A stretch of 64,000 bases of DNA from assembly GCA_035327565.1 (NCBI GenBank), contig DAOLDB010000004.1:61344-125343 (forward strand). The letters are read 5' to 3'. This document shows positions 17,359-27,380 of this stretch, piece by piece (positions within the stretch are counted from its first letter, which is position 1; the number at the start of each line of letters is the position of its first letter). Source of the DNA: JABDLO01 sp035327565 (GTDB lineage: Bacteria; Bacteroidota; Bacteroidia; Chitinophagales; Saprospiraceae). A program made the position numbers and the translations under genes. The notes beneath the pieces were generated by a model that was given only the letters and a program-made list of their open reading frames with translations, was not told where the DNA came from and made no database searches.

Positions 17359-20300
17359 ATGGCAAAAAAGGGAAAGGGAATAAAGAGGTTTTTATTGATA
17401 TCCGGAATGAATACTATCATACTGATTTTTGTTTTCATTATCACTTCAATGAATTTTCCGGCAAAGCCAACCCATCCATTGCCACCCACTTGTTTGGCTA
17501 CCATCCATGTTGGTCTTTCAGACGATTGTGAGAGTCAAATCACTCTTGACATGGTATTGCGTTCGTTGGTGGATATTGAATGCATGTGGCTGGAAATTAA
17601 GGACAACAAAGGTAAGATCATTGCGGATAACATTTTAACGGGTGAGCATGCAGGACAAACCCTGATTTACACCGTCATTAACAGATGTGAAGGAGGATCC
17701 TGTTGGGGTCATATCGTGGTTGAAGACAAAGATCCACCAGTTATTGAGGTGGAAGATTTGACTATTTATTGTGGAGAAGATAGCAGTCCTGATGCTTTAG
17801 GCGGCTTTAACATATCTGACTGTTCTGACTTTACTTACACTATTTCTGATGTTTTCGCCGGAACTCTTTGCAGCCAGGATAAGCAAATCCTGAGAATCAT
17901 CAAGGCCAAGGACATTTTTGGTAATACAGCAGTGGATACTCAAATTATTACAGTGTTACCTATACCATTCCACATGATTCTTCCTCCCACTTCCTCTTTG
18001 AAAGTTTCTTGTGGCGTCATAGACCCCGATCAAATATTGGAAGCAACCGGAGAGGTTACTGATGCATATCCCACATTTAATGGAGTGCCTATTCATTTAC
18101 ATGATGCATGCAATCTTGTCTATAAATACGAGGATCATGTTATTGAAATTTGTGGTGAAGGATGTGGTGAAAGTGTAAAAATTACCAGAACCTGGTTTAT
18201 TTATGATTGGTGTAATTTAGTGACTCGTCCATTACGATTTGAACAAATTATTTCAGCGAAAGATACTTTAGGACCTGTAATTCATGCGCCTGATCATGGA
18301 AAGATTATATTGTATACCGATCCATGGAGCTGTACGGCAGATCATACTTTTACTCCACCCGGTGCGGAAGACGATTGCACTCCTGAAGCGTTGATTAAGT
18401 TTAGGCTTCTAACCCCGCCAGGCACCTCTTTTACCGGACATACAGCCTATGAGATTCCCATGGGTCATCACACTTTCGGGTGGCAGGCTATAGATTGCTG
18501 TGAAAATTATTCAGAACCTGTATATTTTCATGTAGAGATTCGGGATACAGTTTCGCCGGTTGCAATTTCTAAAGAAAAAATCGTTATAGCGTTGTCATAT
18601 GATCATGTGGAACAAACCGGAAAAGCCAAACTCTTTGCAAAAGATGTAGACAATAACAGTTTTGATCAATGTGGACCTGTAACTTTAAAAGTCCGAAGAG
18701 ACAAAGATGCTTGTAAAGATGGATCAGATGAATATGGTGATTATGTTACTTTTTGTTGCAAAGACATTAACGACTTCCATAAAGTCTACTTGCTTGTTAC
18801 CGATGAAAGTGGAAATACAAATCTGGTATGGTCAGAAGTGTTGGTTGAAGCAAAGGATGTGGTTATAGAGTGTACCGATGTCCTGGTGGAGTGCCATGAA
18901 GATATAGAAAATGCAATTGCAAAAAATATTCCCAGAGCATATTTCCAAATTTGTCAAATTGATCTCGAAGTTATTGAAATCAGCAGAGATTATACCAAAT
19001 ATGATCCGATTTGTAACCGCGGGTATATTGAGGTGGTTTATGGAATAAAAGATTATCCTACTTTCCGCTGCACCTCTACAGTATATGTTCAGTATAAAGG
19101 AGAATTTACATGCTCAAGCATCAATTGGCCAGATGAACATTTGATCACTACAGATTGCAAAGACATTCCTTCTACTGACCTGACATGGGAATTTGGTGCT
19201 TGTGAGCTTATAGGATGGACGCTTGAATCCGATACATTCTATTTTGCCACCGATGCCTGTGCAAAAATCATCAACACTTATACCGTCATTGATTGGTGTA
19301 TTTATGATGCATACAGAAAGACTTTAGGTGAGGAAGAATCTGTTTACGCATTGCAATGCAATAATGATTTCAATGCTGAGGTTTCTTCCGTTTCAGGAAT
19401 ATATGTATTTACAGAGATTATTAAACTCATTGATACCATACCGCCTGAATTGTTAGTGTGTGAAAATCCTCGCTTTCCAATCAGAGATCAATGCAGCAGA
19501 AGTGTAGTCCTTCAAAATTTTACAGATGATCGCACAGATTGTCCGAATTTAATTATACGGTATGAGTTGACTGTCATAACGGATGAAGGCCAGACTTTTG
19601 TTTATAATACTACAAAAAAACCTGGTGAAATTGCTTCCATCAGTTTGACAGGTCCGGATGGCTCACCCTTGCAGTTCAAAGGCAATACTTCACATACGGC
19701 CATTTGGAAAGTATGGGATGGTTGTGGAAATGTTAATTCCTGTACGATAACCTTTTTCATCATCGACGATAAAGCTCCAACCCCCTATTGTATCAGCGTT
19801 TCTTCTGCTTTAATGAATGACGGTACTGTAGAATTATGGGCAAAGGATTTTGATAAAGGGAGTTTTGATAATTGTGAAAATTCAATGCTTCGGTATACTT
19901 TTAACCAGATACCACCAGATACAGCCCATATTCATCAGATCCACTATTTTGACGAAAACGGAAGGATATCCAATAATACTACTGCGGAAGCTTTATATAG
20001 ACAAGGCAAAGCCCAGATATGGTTGCCCGAATTAAATACCTCAGGAAAAATTTTTACATGTAAAGATTTCGCTATGAATCCGGTAATGGTAAAGATTTCC
20101 GTATTTGATAGTGCTTTTAACACTGATTTTTGTCTGGTTGAATTAAACCTGGCTGACAATACGGATGCCTGTGCAGAGGAGGAGACTGCAATGATTGCGG
20201 GTAAAATATATACAGAATATAAAGAGTTTATTCCCAATGCCATGGTCAATTTGGAAAAGATAGATGTAGGATTTCTCAATGCAACACCTACTGATATCAA

Positions 20301-21408
20301 TGGTCAATATGCTTTTGCTGGAAATACGATCAGTGGAAATTATTCCCTTCATGTAGACAAAGAGGACGATTATCTCAATGGAGTAAGCACTTTAGACATA
20401 TTACATATCCAAAGACATATACTCGGTGTGACTTCATTTACTTCCCCTTATAAAATGATTGCCGCGGATGTCAATAATGACAAAGCCATTACCGTGCAGG
20501 ATATTACATTCCTCCAAAGATTGATTTTGGGTTTACGCAATGATCTTCCGGCAGGTGCCTGGAAGTTTGTCAATGCTTCCCAGGAATTGTTTATTGAAAA
20601 TGTACTGCATGAATATAGTGAAGTCCGCAATCTAATTGGATTGAATCAGGATATGATGGCTGAAGATTTTATCGGAATAAAAATTGGGGATGTAAGCGGC
20701 AATGTATCAATGAATTTGAATCAACGTGGAAGCTTCCACACCCGATCCGCCAGTGTTCATATGGTAACGGAAGACTTGTTTGTACCTGCGGGAAGCCTCG
20801 CAGAAATTACATTTGAAATCAATAAAGAAGAGCTTTACGGCTTTCAAATGTATTTAAAAACGAAAGGATTGGTCATTTCACATGTACAGTTTCACGATAC
20901 AAAGGATTCAGATATCCTTACCCGTTATACAGACGAAGGCATTATGATCAGCTTTGCCAAAGGCAAGGAACCGATCCTGCACAATAATGTCCTCACTGTG
21001 CTTGTAAAAGTCTATGAAACCGGTTATTTATCAGAAATGATTGAATTGAGTAAAGAGATAGAACCTGAAGTATATACAGGAATTAATATGCAATCCAACA
21101 TGCTTGAACTGAGTTTTATTACTCCGATAACAGATGGTGATGGCATTTTCAAGGTATTTCAAAATCAACCCAACCCTTTTGAAAATGAAACAATCATTTC
21201 ATTCTATTTACCTGATGAAGGATCGGTGGGATTACAAATATTTGATATTCATGGCCGCCTGATTCATCAGAATCAATCTTCATATCCCCGTGGTTATAAT
21301 CAATATCTGGTGAACCGAAGGGATATGCATTTACCGGCAGGCATGTATTTCTACAACCTTTCATATAAGGGCAAATATATTTCAATGAAAATGTTGATCA
21401 GTCAATAA
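17359..21408 (+). CDS. giant secreted protein: HYR-like modules, dockerin, T9SS tail
   Basis: The 1349-residue protein has an N-terminal membrane/signal segment (about 13-35). A long extracellular region follows in Cys-rich beta-sandwich-like modules joined by D...PP motifs (EDKDPPVIEV, IDTIPPELL, DDKAPTP), resembling HYR/Ig-like repeats. A carboxypeptidase-regulatory-like module begins near 945. A dockerin-like calcium pair lies at about 1005-1060 (STLDILHIQRHILG, AADVNNDKAITVQDITFLQR). The type A T9SS sorting domain starts near 1262 (QNQPNPFENET) and ends at 1349. It is expected at the cell surface or outside; adhesion or scaffolding is inferred. The frame opens at TTG 17332; ATG 17359 was chosen. 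Confidence 0.85.
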   Translation: MAKKGKGIKRFLLISGMNTIILIFVFIITSMNFPAKPTHPLPPTCLATIHVGLSDDCESQITLDMVLRSLVDIECMWLEIKDNKGKIIADNILTGEHAGQTLIYTVINRCEGGSCWGHIVVEDKDPPVIEVEDLTIYCGEDSSPDALGGFNISDCSDFTYTISDVFAGTLCSQDKQILRIIKAKDIFGNTAVDTQIITVLPIPFHMILPPTSSLKVSCGVIDPDQILEATGEVTDAYPTFNGVPIHLHDACNLVYKYEDHVIEICGEGCGESVKITRTWFIYDWCNLVTRPLRFEQIISAKDTLGPVIHAPDHGKIILYTDPWSCTADHTFTPPGAEDDCTPEALIKFRLLTPPGTSFTGHTAYEIPMGHHTFGWQAIDCCENYSEPVYFHVEIRDTVSPVAISKEKIVIALSYDHVEQTGKAKLFAKDVDNNSFDQCGPVTLKVRRDKDACKDGSDEYGDYVTFCCKDINDFHKVYLLVTDESGNTNLVWSEVLVEAKDVVIECTDVLVECHEDIENAIAKNIPRAYFQICQIDLEVIEISRDYTKYDPICNRGYIEVVYGIKDYPTFRCTSTVYVQYKGEFTCSSINWPDEHLITTDCKDIPSTDLTWEFGACELIGWTLESDTFYFATDACAKIINTYTVIDWCIYDAYRKTLGEEESVYALQCNNDFNAEVSSVSGIYVFTEIIKLIDTIPPELLVCENPRFPIRDQCSRSVVLQNFTDDRTDCPNLIIRYELTVITDEGQTFVYNTTKKPGEIASISLTGPDGSPLQFKGNTSHTAIWKVWDGCGNVNSCTITFFIIDDKAPTPYCISVSSALMNDGTVELWAKDFDKGSFDNCENSMLRYTFNQIPPDTAHIHQIHYFDENGRISNNTTAEALYRQGKAQIWLPELNTSGKIFTCKDFAMNPVMVKISVFDSAFNTDFCLVELNLADNTDACAEEETAMIAGKIYTEYKEFIPNAMVNLEKIDVGFLNATPTDINGQYAFAGNTISGNYSLHVDKEDDYLNGVSTLDILHIQRHILGVTSFTSPYKMIAADVNNDKAITVQDITFLQRLILGLRNDLPAGAWKFVNASQELFIENVLHEYSEVRNLIGLNQDMMAEDFIGIKIGDVSGNVSMNLNQRGSFHTRSASVHMVTEDLFVPAGSLAEITFEINKEELYGFQMYLKTKGLVISHVQFHDTKDSDILTRYTDEGIMISFAKGKEPILHNNVLTVLVKVYETGYLSEMIELSKEIEPEVYTGINMQSNMLELSFITPITDGDGIFKVFQNQPNPFENETIISFYLPDEGSVGLQIFDIHGRLIHQNQSSYPRGYNQYLVNRRDMHLPAGMYFYNLSYKGKYISMKMLISQ

Positions 21409-21581
21409 ATGCTGAGGCAAGTTAATACATCGGTATGATAATTATTGGTTCAATTGGATTGTCAATTATATAAAAGGTACATGCCAACACCTTTACAATT
21501 CAGGTAAATAATTTTTCATTGTATTCAATTCCACATTTCTAAAATTTAAGATCTTCCATTACGGGTTTCAATTGTACTTAC

Positions 21582-21589
21582 TACATTTG
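21582..21589 (+). promoter_or_regulatory. -7 element of the thrAB promoter
   Basis: TACATTTG matches TAnnTTTG and lies 45 bases before the thrA ATG. No clear -33 TTG and no threonine-type attenuator were seen. Confidence 0.45.
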
Positions 21590-21634
21590 TCGCTATTTTA
21601 TACTTAAGATTTTCATTCTCATTGTGATTGCTCC

Positions 21635-24094
21635 ATGAAAATATTAAAATTTGGAGGTTCTTCTGTAGCTACTCCTGAACGCATTAATGAAGTCATACAG
21701 ATAGTAAAGCCCAGGTTAGATACCGGAGAACGGTTATCATTGGTATTCTCTGCTTTTGGTGGAATTACCGACTTACTCGTAGAGATGAGTCAACTGGCTT
21801 CAGAAGCCAAAGACAGATATATTGCATTATATCATCAATTTTGTGATCTTCACATGAAGGCGGCCAGGGATTTATTGGGAGGGGATTCATTTTATGCAGT
21901 GGAAAACGATTTGGCATCCAATCATAAAACACTCAAAGAGCTACTTCGTGGAATATATCTCGTCAGAGAGGTGTCACCAAGAACGCTGGATTATGTTTTA
22001 AGTTTTGGGGAGAGAAATGCCTGTTTTATCATCTCAGCGGCATTCAGAGAAAAAGGAATCCTGGCACGATATATAGACGCCAGAAAGGTTATCATTACCA
22101 ATAAGGAATTCGGAAATGCTAAGGTCAATTTTCATGTTACTGAGCAGAAAATAAAGGATTGTTTTGACTCAAACAATGATGAACTTTTAGTTGTCACTGG
22201 ATTCATAGGGGCTGATATAGGTGGATTAACCACTACATTAGGGCGTGGAGGGTCAGATTATACTGCTTCCATTCTTGCTTCATCTATTCAAGCGGAGTGT
22301 CTTGAAATTTGGACGGATGTAGACGGAGTCCTTACCTCTGATCCCCGGAAAGTAAAGAAAGCGTTTTCAGTGCCACAGCTCAGTTATAATGAAGCGATGG
22401 AATTGTCTCATTTTGGAGCAAAAGTGATTTATCCACCCACCATTCAACCCGCATTAAATAAAGGGATACCCATATATATAAAAAACACACTAAACCCTTC
22501 ACATCCCGGGACATTAATCAGCAATATTGATGATCGTTCATGGTCTTCACCTTTAAAAGGGATAAGTTCTTTGAGCAATATATCACTGCTGAGCCTTGAA
22601 GGGAGTGCTATGATGGGAGTCCATGGAACTTCTGCAAGACTTTTCACAGCACTCGCTTCAAAGGAAATCAATGTGGTTTTGATTACTCAGGCTTCTTCGG
22701 AGCATTCCATTTGTATTGCAGTGGACCAAAAGGATGCTAATAAAGCCCGAAAAGCATTGGAGTGGGCATTTGAACCTGAAATTCAGAGCAAGCGATTAAA
22801 ACCAGTCAGAGTTGAGAATGACCTGTGTATCATAGCGATTATCGGTGAGAATATGAGAGCAGTGCCTGGAGTAGCCGGCAAGCTTTTTCAGGCACTTGGG
22901 AGAAATGGTATCAATGTGGTTGCGATTGCCCAGGGTTCATCAGAAAGAAATATTTCTTTTGTAGTCCATAGGAAAGAAGAATCAAAGGCCTTAAACCTGA
23001 TTCATGATGCCTTCTTTTTGTCAGATACACGGACTTTTCATTTATTTATAGCAGGTGTGGGACTCATTGGCTCCACCTTACTGGATCAGATTAATGATCA
23101 AAAAGATGAATTAAAAATAAGGTACGGGATTGCTTTCGAGGTCGTCGCTTTGGCAAACAGTAAAAAAATGTTATTCGATGAAAACGGAATTGACTTAAAC
23201 CGTTGGAAAATTCTTCTTAACGAGACAAGAGACATAAACGATCCCATAGCATTCATTGAAAAAATGAATGTTTTGAATTTATCAAACTCTATTTTCCTTG
23301 ACAATACTGCCCAGCCTGTATGGCCAGGATTATATCATCGTATATTAGCCAATAATATTTCCATCATTACTCCCAATAAAGTAGCCCCTTCTTCGTCTTT
23401 TGAAAGATATGTGACGTTAAAAGAAATCGCTCGATCCAAAGGTGTGTTTTTCTTATATGAAACCAATGTAGGAGCAGGCTTACCCATCCTTTCAACCATT
23501 AAAAACCTGGTCAATAGTGGCGATAAAATATTGAGAATACAAGCAGTGGTTTCGGGATCATTGTCTTATATTTTTAATCATTTTAATGGAAGTACCCCGT
23601 TTTCTGTGTTGGTAAAAGAAGCTAGAGCAAAAGGGTATACTGAACCAGATCCTCGCGAAGATTTAAGTGGAATGGATGTAAAACGAAAAATTATCATTCT
23701 GGCCAGAGAGGCCGGCTTTCCTTTGGAGGAATCAGATGTTGAACTCATTCCTATTCTTAAGGAAAAATGGATGGATAAGGGCGATATCGATGATTTTTTC
23801 ATCGGATTGGCAGAGTATGATCAGGAATTAGAAAAGAGGATCAACGAATTGAATCAGGTTGGAAAAAGGCTCCGTTTTATTGCCAATACTTCTAATGGTC
23901 ATGCCCGTGTATCTTTAGAGGAAGTGGATCATCAAAGTCCTTTTTTCAACCTGTCAGGCGCTGATAATTTGTTTGTAATAACTACCCAACGGTACAAAGA
24001 GCGTCCATTGGTTATCAGAGGACCGGGAGCAGGTGCTGAAGTAACAGCCGCGGGGGTATTTGCCGATCTGTTAACTATTGCCAATATAGCTTAG
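21635..24094 (+). CDS. thrA: bifunctional aspartokinase/homoserine dehydrogenase
   Basis: ThrA phosphorylates aspartate and reduces aspartate semialdehyde to homoserine, the first and third steps toward threonine and methionine. The 819-residue protein begins MKILKFGGSSVATPERI (kinase KFGGSS loop) and has GRGGSDYTA. ACT-type regulatory segments span about 310-450 (GSAMMGVHGTSARLFTAL, GENMRAVPGVAGKLFQAL). The dehydrogenase starts near 465 with the NAD(P) loop GVGLIGS and carries GYTEPDPREDLSGMDVKRK. It is full length with both parts intact. thrB starts one base after its stop, so the two are co-transcribed. Confidence 0.96.
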   Translation: MKILKFGGSSVATPERINEVIQIVKPRLDTGERLSLVFSAFGGITDLLVEMSQLASEAKDRYIALYHQFCDLHMKAARDLLGGDSFYAVENDLASNHKTLKELLRGIYLVREVSPRTLDYVLSFGERNACFIISAAFREKGILARYIDARKVIITNKEFGNAKVNFHVTEQKIKDCFDSNNDELLVVTGFIGADIGGLTTTLGRGGSDYTASILASSIQAECLEIWTDVDGVLTSDPRKVKKAFSVPQLSYNEAMELSHFGAKVIYPPTIQPALNKGIPIYIKNTLNPSHPGTLISNIDDRSWSSPLKGISSLSNISLLSLEGSAMMGVHGTSARLFTALASKEINVVLITQASSEHSICIAVDQKDANKARKALEWAFEPEIQSKRLKPVRVENDLCIIAIIGENMRAVPGVAGKLFQALGRNGINVVAIAQGSSERNISFVVHRKEESKALNLIHDAFFLSDTRTFHLFIAGVGLIGSTLLDQINDQKDELKIRYGIAFEVVALANSKKMLFDENGIDLNRWKILLNETRDINDPIAFIEKMNVLNLSNSIFLDNTAQPVWPGLYHRILANNISIITPNKVAPSSSFERYVTLKEIARSKGVFFLYETNVGAGLPILSTIKNLVNSGDKILRIQAVVSGSLSYIFNHFNGSTPFSVLVKEARAKGYTEPDPREDLSGMDVKRKIIILAREAGFPLEESDVELIPILKEKWMDKGDIDDFFIGLAEYDQELEKRINELNQVGKRLRFIANTSNGHARVSLEEVDHQSPFFNLSGADNLFVITTQRYKERPLVIRGPGAGAEVTAAGVFADLLTIANIA

Positions 24095-24095
24095 T

Positions 24096-25031
24096 ATGCC
24101 TTTAAAAAGTCTCAAAGTTTTTGCACCGGCCAGTGTTGCCAATGTTGCTGTAGGTTACGACATTCTTGGATTTGCATTAGAAAAGCCAGGGGATGAGGTT
24201 ATTGTCAGGGAAGGCAGGAGACCAGGATTATTCATTGAAGATATTCGGGGGGATGGGGGTAAGTTGTCCAGGGATGTAGAATTGAATACAGCAAGCTTTG
24301 GAGCATGGAAATTGCTTTCTTCTTTAGGGGAAGAAAAAAGACCCATTGAAATGATCATCCATAAGAAAATGCCTTTTGGATCAGGATTGGGATCTTCCGC
24401 TGCCAGTGCAGTTGCCGGGGTTTTTGCAGTAAACCAATTTCTTAATACCGGGTTAAGTAAAACCGAAATCCTACCTTTTGCTGTAGAAGCCGAACAATTG
24501 GCAGACGGTTCCTATCACGCAGACAATGTTGCACCGGCGTTACTGGGGGGCATGGTTTTAATCAGAGATAATCAATCAATGGATTTTAAAAAAATTCATA
24601 TTCCCCAAGGGCTGTCCGTTGCCATCATCTATCCTAAAATTGAAATTCTTACCAGGGAGTCCAGAGGAATTTTGACCGAGCATGTTGAATTAAATAAAAT
24701 GATTACCCAGACTGGTAACCTGGCAGCATTCATATCTGCCATGTACACTTCTGATTTTGATCTTTTGTCAAGATGTTTACAGGATGTAGTGATAGAACCT
24801 CAAAGGGCCCATTTGATACCTCACTTTTATTCATTAAAAGAAATAGCTTTAAATGAAGGAGCTTTAGGCTTTAGCATCAGTGGTGCAGGGCCGGCTATGT
24901 TTGCTTTATGCATTAATACGACAGATGCTGAAAACATAGTGACCCGATGTAATGTATTCCTTAATAAGAAAAGTATACCCAATCAATGTTTTACCTCAGG
25001 AATCAATCATGAAGGAACAGTGGTTTGTTGA
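24096..25031 (+). CDS. thrB: homoserine kinase
   Basis: ThrB phosphorylates homoserine with ATP, committing it to threonine. The 311-residue GHMP kinase begins with APASVANVAVGYDILGFAL and has the phosphate-binding loop PFGSGLGSSAASA (about 90-105). A C-terminal GHMP motif is LGFSISGAGPAMFAL. It follows thrA by one base. The usual third gene, thrC, is not next: the downstream genes are convergent DUF4249 lipoproteins, so threonine synthase must lie elsewhere. Confidence 0.95.
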   Translation: MPLKSLKVFAPASVANVAVGYDILGFALEKPGDEVIVREGRRPGLFIEDIRGDGGKLSRDVELNTASFGAWKLLSSLGEEKRPIEMIIHKKMPFGSGLGSSAASAVAGVFAVNQFLNTGLSKTEILPFAVEAEQLADGSYHADNVAPALLGGMVLIRDNQSMDFKKIHIPQGLSVAIIYPKIEILTRESRGILTEHVELNKMITQTGNLAAFISAMYTSDFDLLSRCLQDVVIEPQRAHLIPHFYSLKEIALNEGALGFSISGAGPAMFALCINTTDAENIVTRCNVFLNKKSIPNQCFTSGINHEGTVVC

Positions 25032-25043
25032 TAAAAAATTATA

Positions 25044-26078
25044 TTAAGGATTCCAATCTGCCGGGGGGATTATTTGTGAATTTTCTATTACCCTGCAATC
25101 ATTAGGGATGGTTAACTGATTTTGTCGAAACGTCAGATCACTTGATTTTATATAAATGAATTTTTTGTTTGCATCCGCCACATAGAAATAACCTAAAACC
25201 GTCTCTTCAGGATCATCGAGGTTGATGATGTTGCTTCTAATATTAGCGGGAAGTGGGTCGAATATTGTTCCTTCTGATTCAATTTGTTGTTTTGCCAGTC
25301 GAAGATATCGGTAGGCATTTTCCGACAGAGACTGTTGTATAATTTCAGCTCTGTACGTTTCTTTAAATCGAATACCATTATCCTCAACAAAAAGTACCGG
25401 CAGGCCAGTATTGCTCCCATTAAAATCGACATCATCAGCAATTTGGATGGCTGGCCGGGTAAAAAATTCCCTCCGGTAACATCGGTCACAACAATCCTTT
25501 GGTGTTGGCATACCCATAGTCGTATGTAATTCCGGATTGGCTAATAACACATATACAGATATTCCTGGTAACCATTGGTAGTAATTCTTTTCATCTTCCG
25601 GATCTTTGAAATGAGCTACAATCTGAGCTCCGGACCTTGAAAGTAAAGGATTGGCTGATGGTACTTCTACGGTAGCAATTGAAAGAGAATCAATCGGTGC
25701 TACAGGTAGCACTTTTTCCGGCAGGGAACTATATTTCCTCCCATCTACCAACTGTAAATGGAGAGTATAGGATCTGCTTACTACAGCTGCAAAGTTCGCA
25801 GGCGTTTCATATACACCATCTTCGGCCTCCACCAAAGGAGTAATGTTGCCTTCATTATCTCTGATATGAACGTTGGCTCTTGCAAATGGACGAACAATAC
25901 CATCAAAGGGAGATCCATATCGGGCACTTCTGTACAATCGGATCCTATGTACTTTTTGCTCAGTGGTAATCAGTCCGTCCACTGTTACCAGTTGAACCCC
26001 TTCAGGTACATTTGTATCGTAAGGATCAACACATCCAATAACGACCAGCAACAGTATGATCCAATAGAAAAACTTCAT
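25044..26078 (-). CDS. DUF4249 lipoprotein, paralogue 4 of the cluster
   Basis: The 344-residue product has a lipoprotein signal ending VVIGC (Cys16), then the DUF4249 pattern: VTVDGLITTE near the N-terminus, AHFKDPEDEKNYYQW in the middle, a Cys cluster DCCDRCYR (Cys 196, 197, 200), and DPLPANIRSNI and CRVIENSQ near the C-terminus. DUF4249 proteins accompany TonB-dependent receptors and are predicted outer-membrane lipoproteins; their ligand is unknown. It is the last of four tandem paralogues behind one receptor. Compared with paralogues 2 and 3 it lacks the extra CPYC insertion. It is convergent with thrB, 12 bases away. Confidence 0.88.
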   Translation of the reverse strand: MKFFYWIILLLVVIGCVDPYDTNVPEGVQLVTVDGLITTEQKVHRIRLYRSARYGSPFDGIVRPFARANVHIRDNEGNITPLVEAEDGVYETPANFAAVVSRSYTLHLQLVDGRKYSSLPEKVLPVAPIDSLSIATVEVPSANPLLSRSGAQIVAHFKDPEDEKNYYQWLPGISVYVLLANPELHTTMGMPTPKDCCDRCYRREFFTRPAIQIADDVDFNGSNTGLPVLFVEDNGIRFKETYRAEIIQQSLSENAYRYLRLAKQQIESEGTIFDPLPANIRSNIINLDDPEETVLGYFYVADANKKFIYIKSSDLTFRQNQLTIPNDCRVIENSQIIPPADWNP

Positions 26079-26258
26079 TATTGTTTTATTATCATTTAAT
26101 TCAAAAGTGATTGACTTTTTTTCTCAATTCCATTAAAAACTTTAATACCATGCCCTGAGAATTAAAAGGCAGCTAATATATAGATAGTTACAAACAACAC
26201 CAAAATATTTCCATGTTCATATACCAACGTACAATAACTGCCAACGAAAAAGGTTTAA

Positions 26259-27380
26259 TTATGGATTCCAGTCCGAAGGGGGCTCAACTACTGCGTTGAC
26301 CACTTCCCGGCAATCGTCAGGAATGAGCAATTCTGCTGCCCGCTTTTCCAAATGCCATCTTCGAATATAAATTCTTTTGGTGCTCACGTCTGACACCATA
26401 AAATAACCCAGGACAGGTAGATCTGGGTCACTGAGATGAATCAAGTTACTTCGGATATTGGCAGGAGGAGGATCAAAAACATTGCCTTCGGTTTCCAATT
26501 GCTGTTTTGTCAAATGCATATACCGGAATGCCCTCTCTGATAAAGAGCGTTGATGAATATCAATTCGGTATGTATCTCTGAACCTTAGTCCTTCATCTTC
26601 AATAAATAATACCGGCAATTGTAGAGCGTTTCCATTGAATGCCACATCGTCGGCAAGGACCATGGGTCTGCGAATTAAGAATTCTGTCCTGTAACATCGG
26701 TCACAGCAAGGTTTTGGATCAGGACAGTAAGGGCAGTTGAAATTATCTGCTTTAAAGCGATGCTCTTCCGGATTGGCAACTAATATATAGGTGGATTCAC
26801 CATGTGTCCATTGATAAAAGTTTTTTTCATCGGCAGGATCTTTGAAATGTGCAATGATTTGAGCGCCTACATCATCCAACAATGGATTAAGCGAGGGCAC
26901 CTGATGGGTTCTCATTGTGATCGAATCCAAAGGAGGCACAGCCAAAGCCGGCTCAGGAAAGGACTGAATGACTCTACCATCTTGTAAAATAATTTCGAGG
27001 ATGTAACTTTTTCCAACCTGTGCGCTGAAATCTCTTGAAGTTACATAAATTCCAATTTCATTTCCATGTTGTAATTCTTCCAATTGACCGGTATTATCTC
27101 TGATCAATAATCGGGCATTGGCTAAAGGCTGAATGACTCCCTGATAATTATTTCCATACAGGGTACTCCACTCCAACCTGATCTCATGAGGGCCCGGGCC
27201 AGTAGTAATGGATCCATTGACGATGACAAGCGGGGGCGCAACTTCCGCATCATAGGGGAAAGGATCAACGCAGGTGAACATAGAAATGCATAACAAAATA
27301 AAAGCAATTAGCCAAACCCAAGAATTCTTTAAAAAGGTAAGTGTACATTGATTCATACTGGCTGGATTTGAAGTGTTCAT
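26259..27380 (-). CDS. DUF4249 lipoprotein, paralogue 3 of the cluster
   Basis: This has the same architecture as its neighbours: VNGSITTGPGPHEIRLEW, AHFKDPADEKNFYQW, VFDPPPANIRSNLI and DDCREVVNAV. It carries an expanded Cys cluster, CPYCPDPKPCCDRCYR. The signal ends in MFTC, a poor lipobox but with Cys in the right place followed by VDP as in the paralogues. The ATG at 27380 overlaps the stop of the upstream paralogue (ATGA) and was chosen for that reason. The frame is open to 27392, and an internal ATG at 27356 would give a more normal signal-peptide length. Confidence 0.85.
   Translation of the reverse strand: MNTSNPASMNQCTLTFLKNSWVWLIAFILLCISMFTCVDPFPYDAEVAPPLVIVNGSITTGPGPHEIRLEWSTLYGNNYQGVIQPLANARLLIRDNTGQLEELQHGNEIGIYVTSRDFSAQVGKSYILEIILQDGRVIQSFPEPALAVPPLDSITMRTHQVPSLNPLLDDVGAQIIAHFKDPADEKNFYQWTHGESTYILVANPEEHRFKADNFNCPYCPDPKPCCDRCYRTEFLIRRPMVLADDVAFNGNALQLPVLFIEDEGLRFRDTYRIDIHQRSLSERAFRYMHLTKQQLETEGNVFDPPPANIRSNLIHLSDPDLPVLGYFMVSDVSTKRIYIRRWHLEKRAAELLIPDDCREVVNAVVEPPSDWNP

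Noticed and set aside
17046..17504. 152-codon minus-strand frame before the giant secreted protein
   Set aside because: It overlaps the start of a well-supported plus-strand gene, shows no family features, and its composition fits antisense of the signal region.
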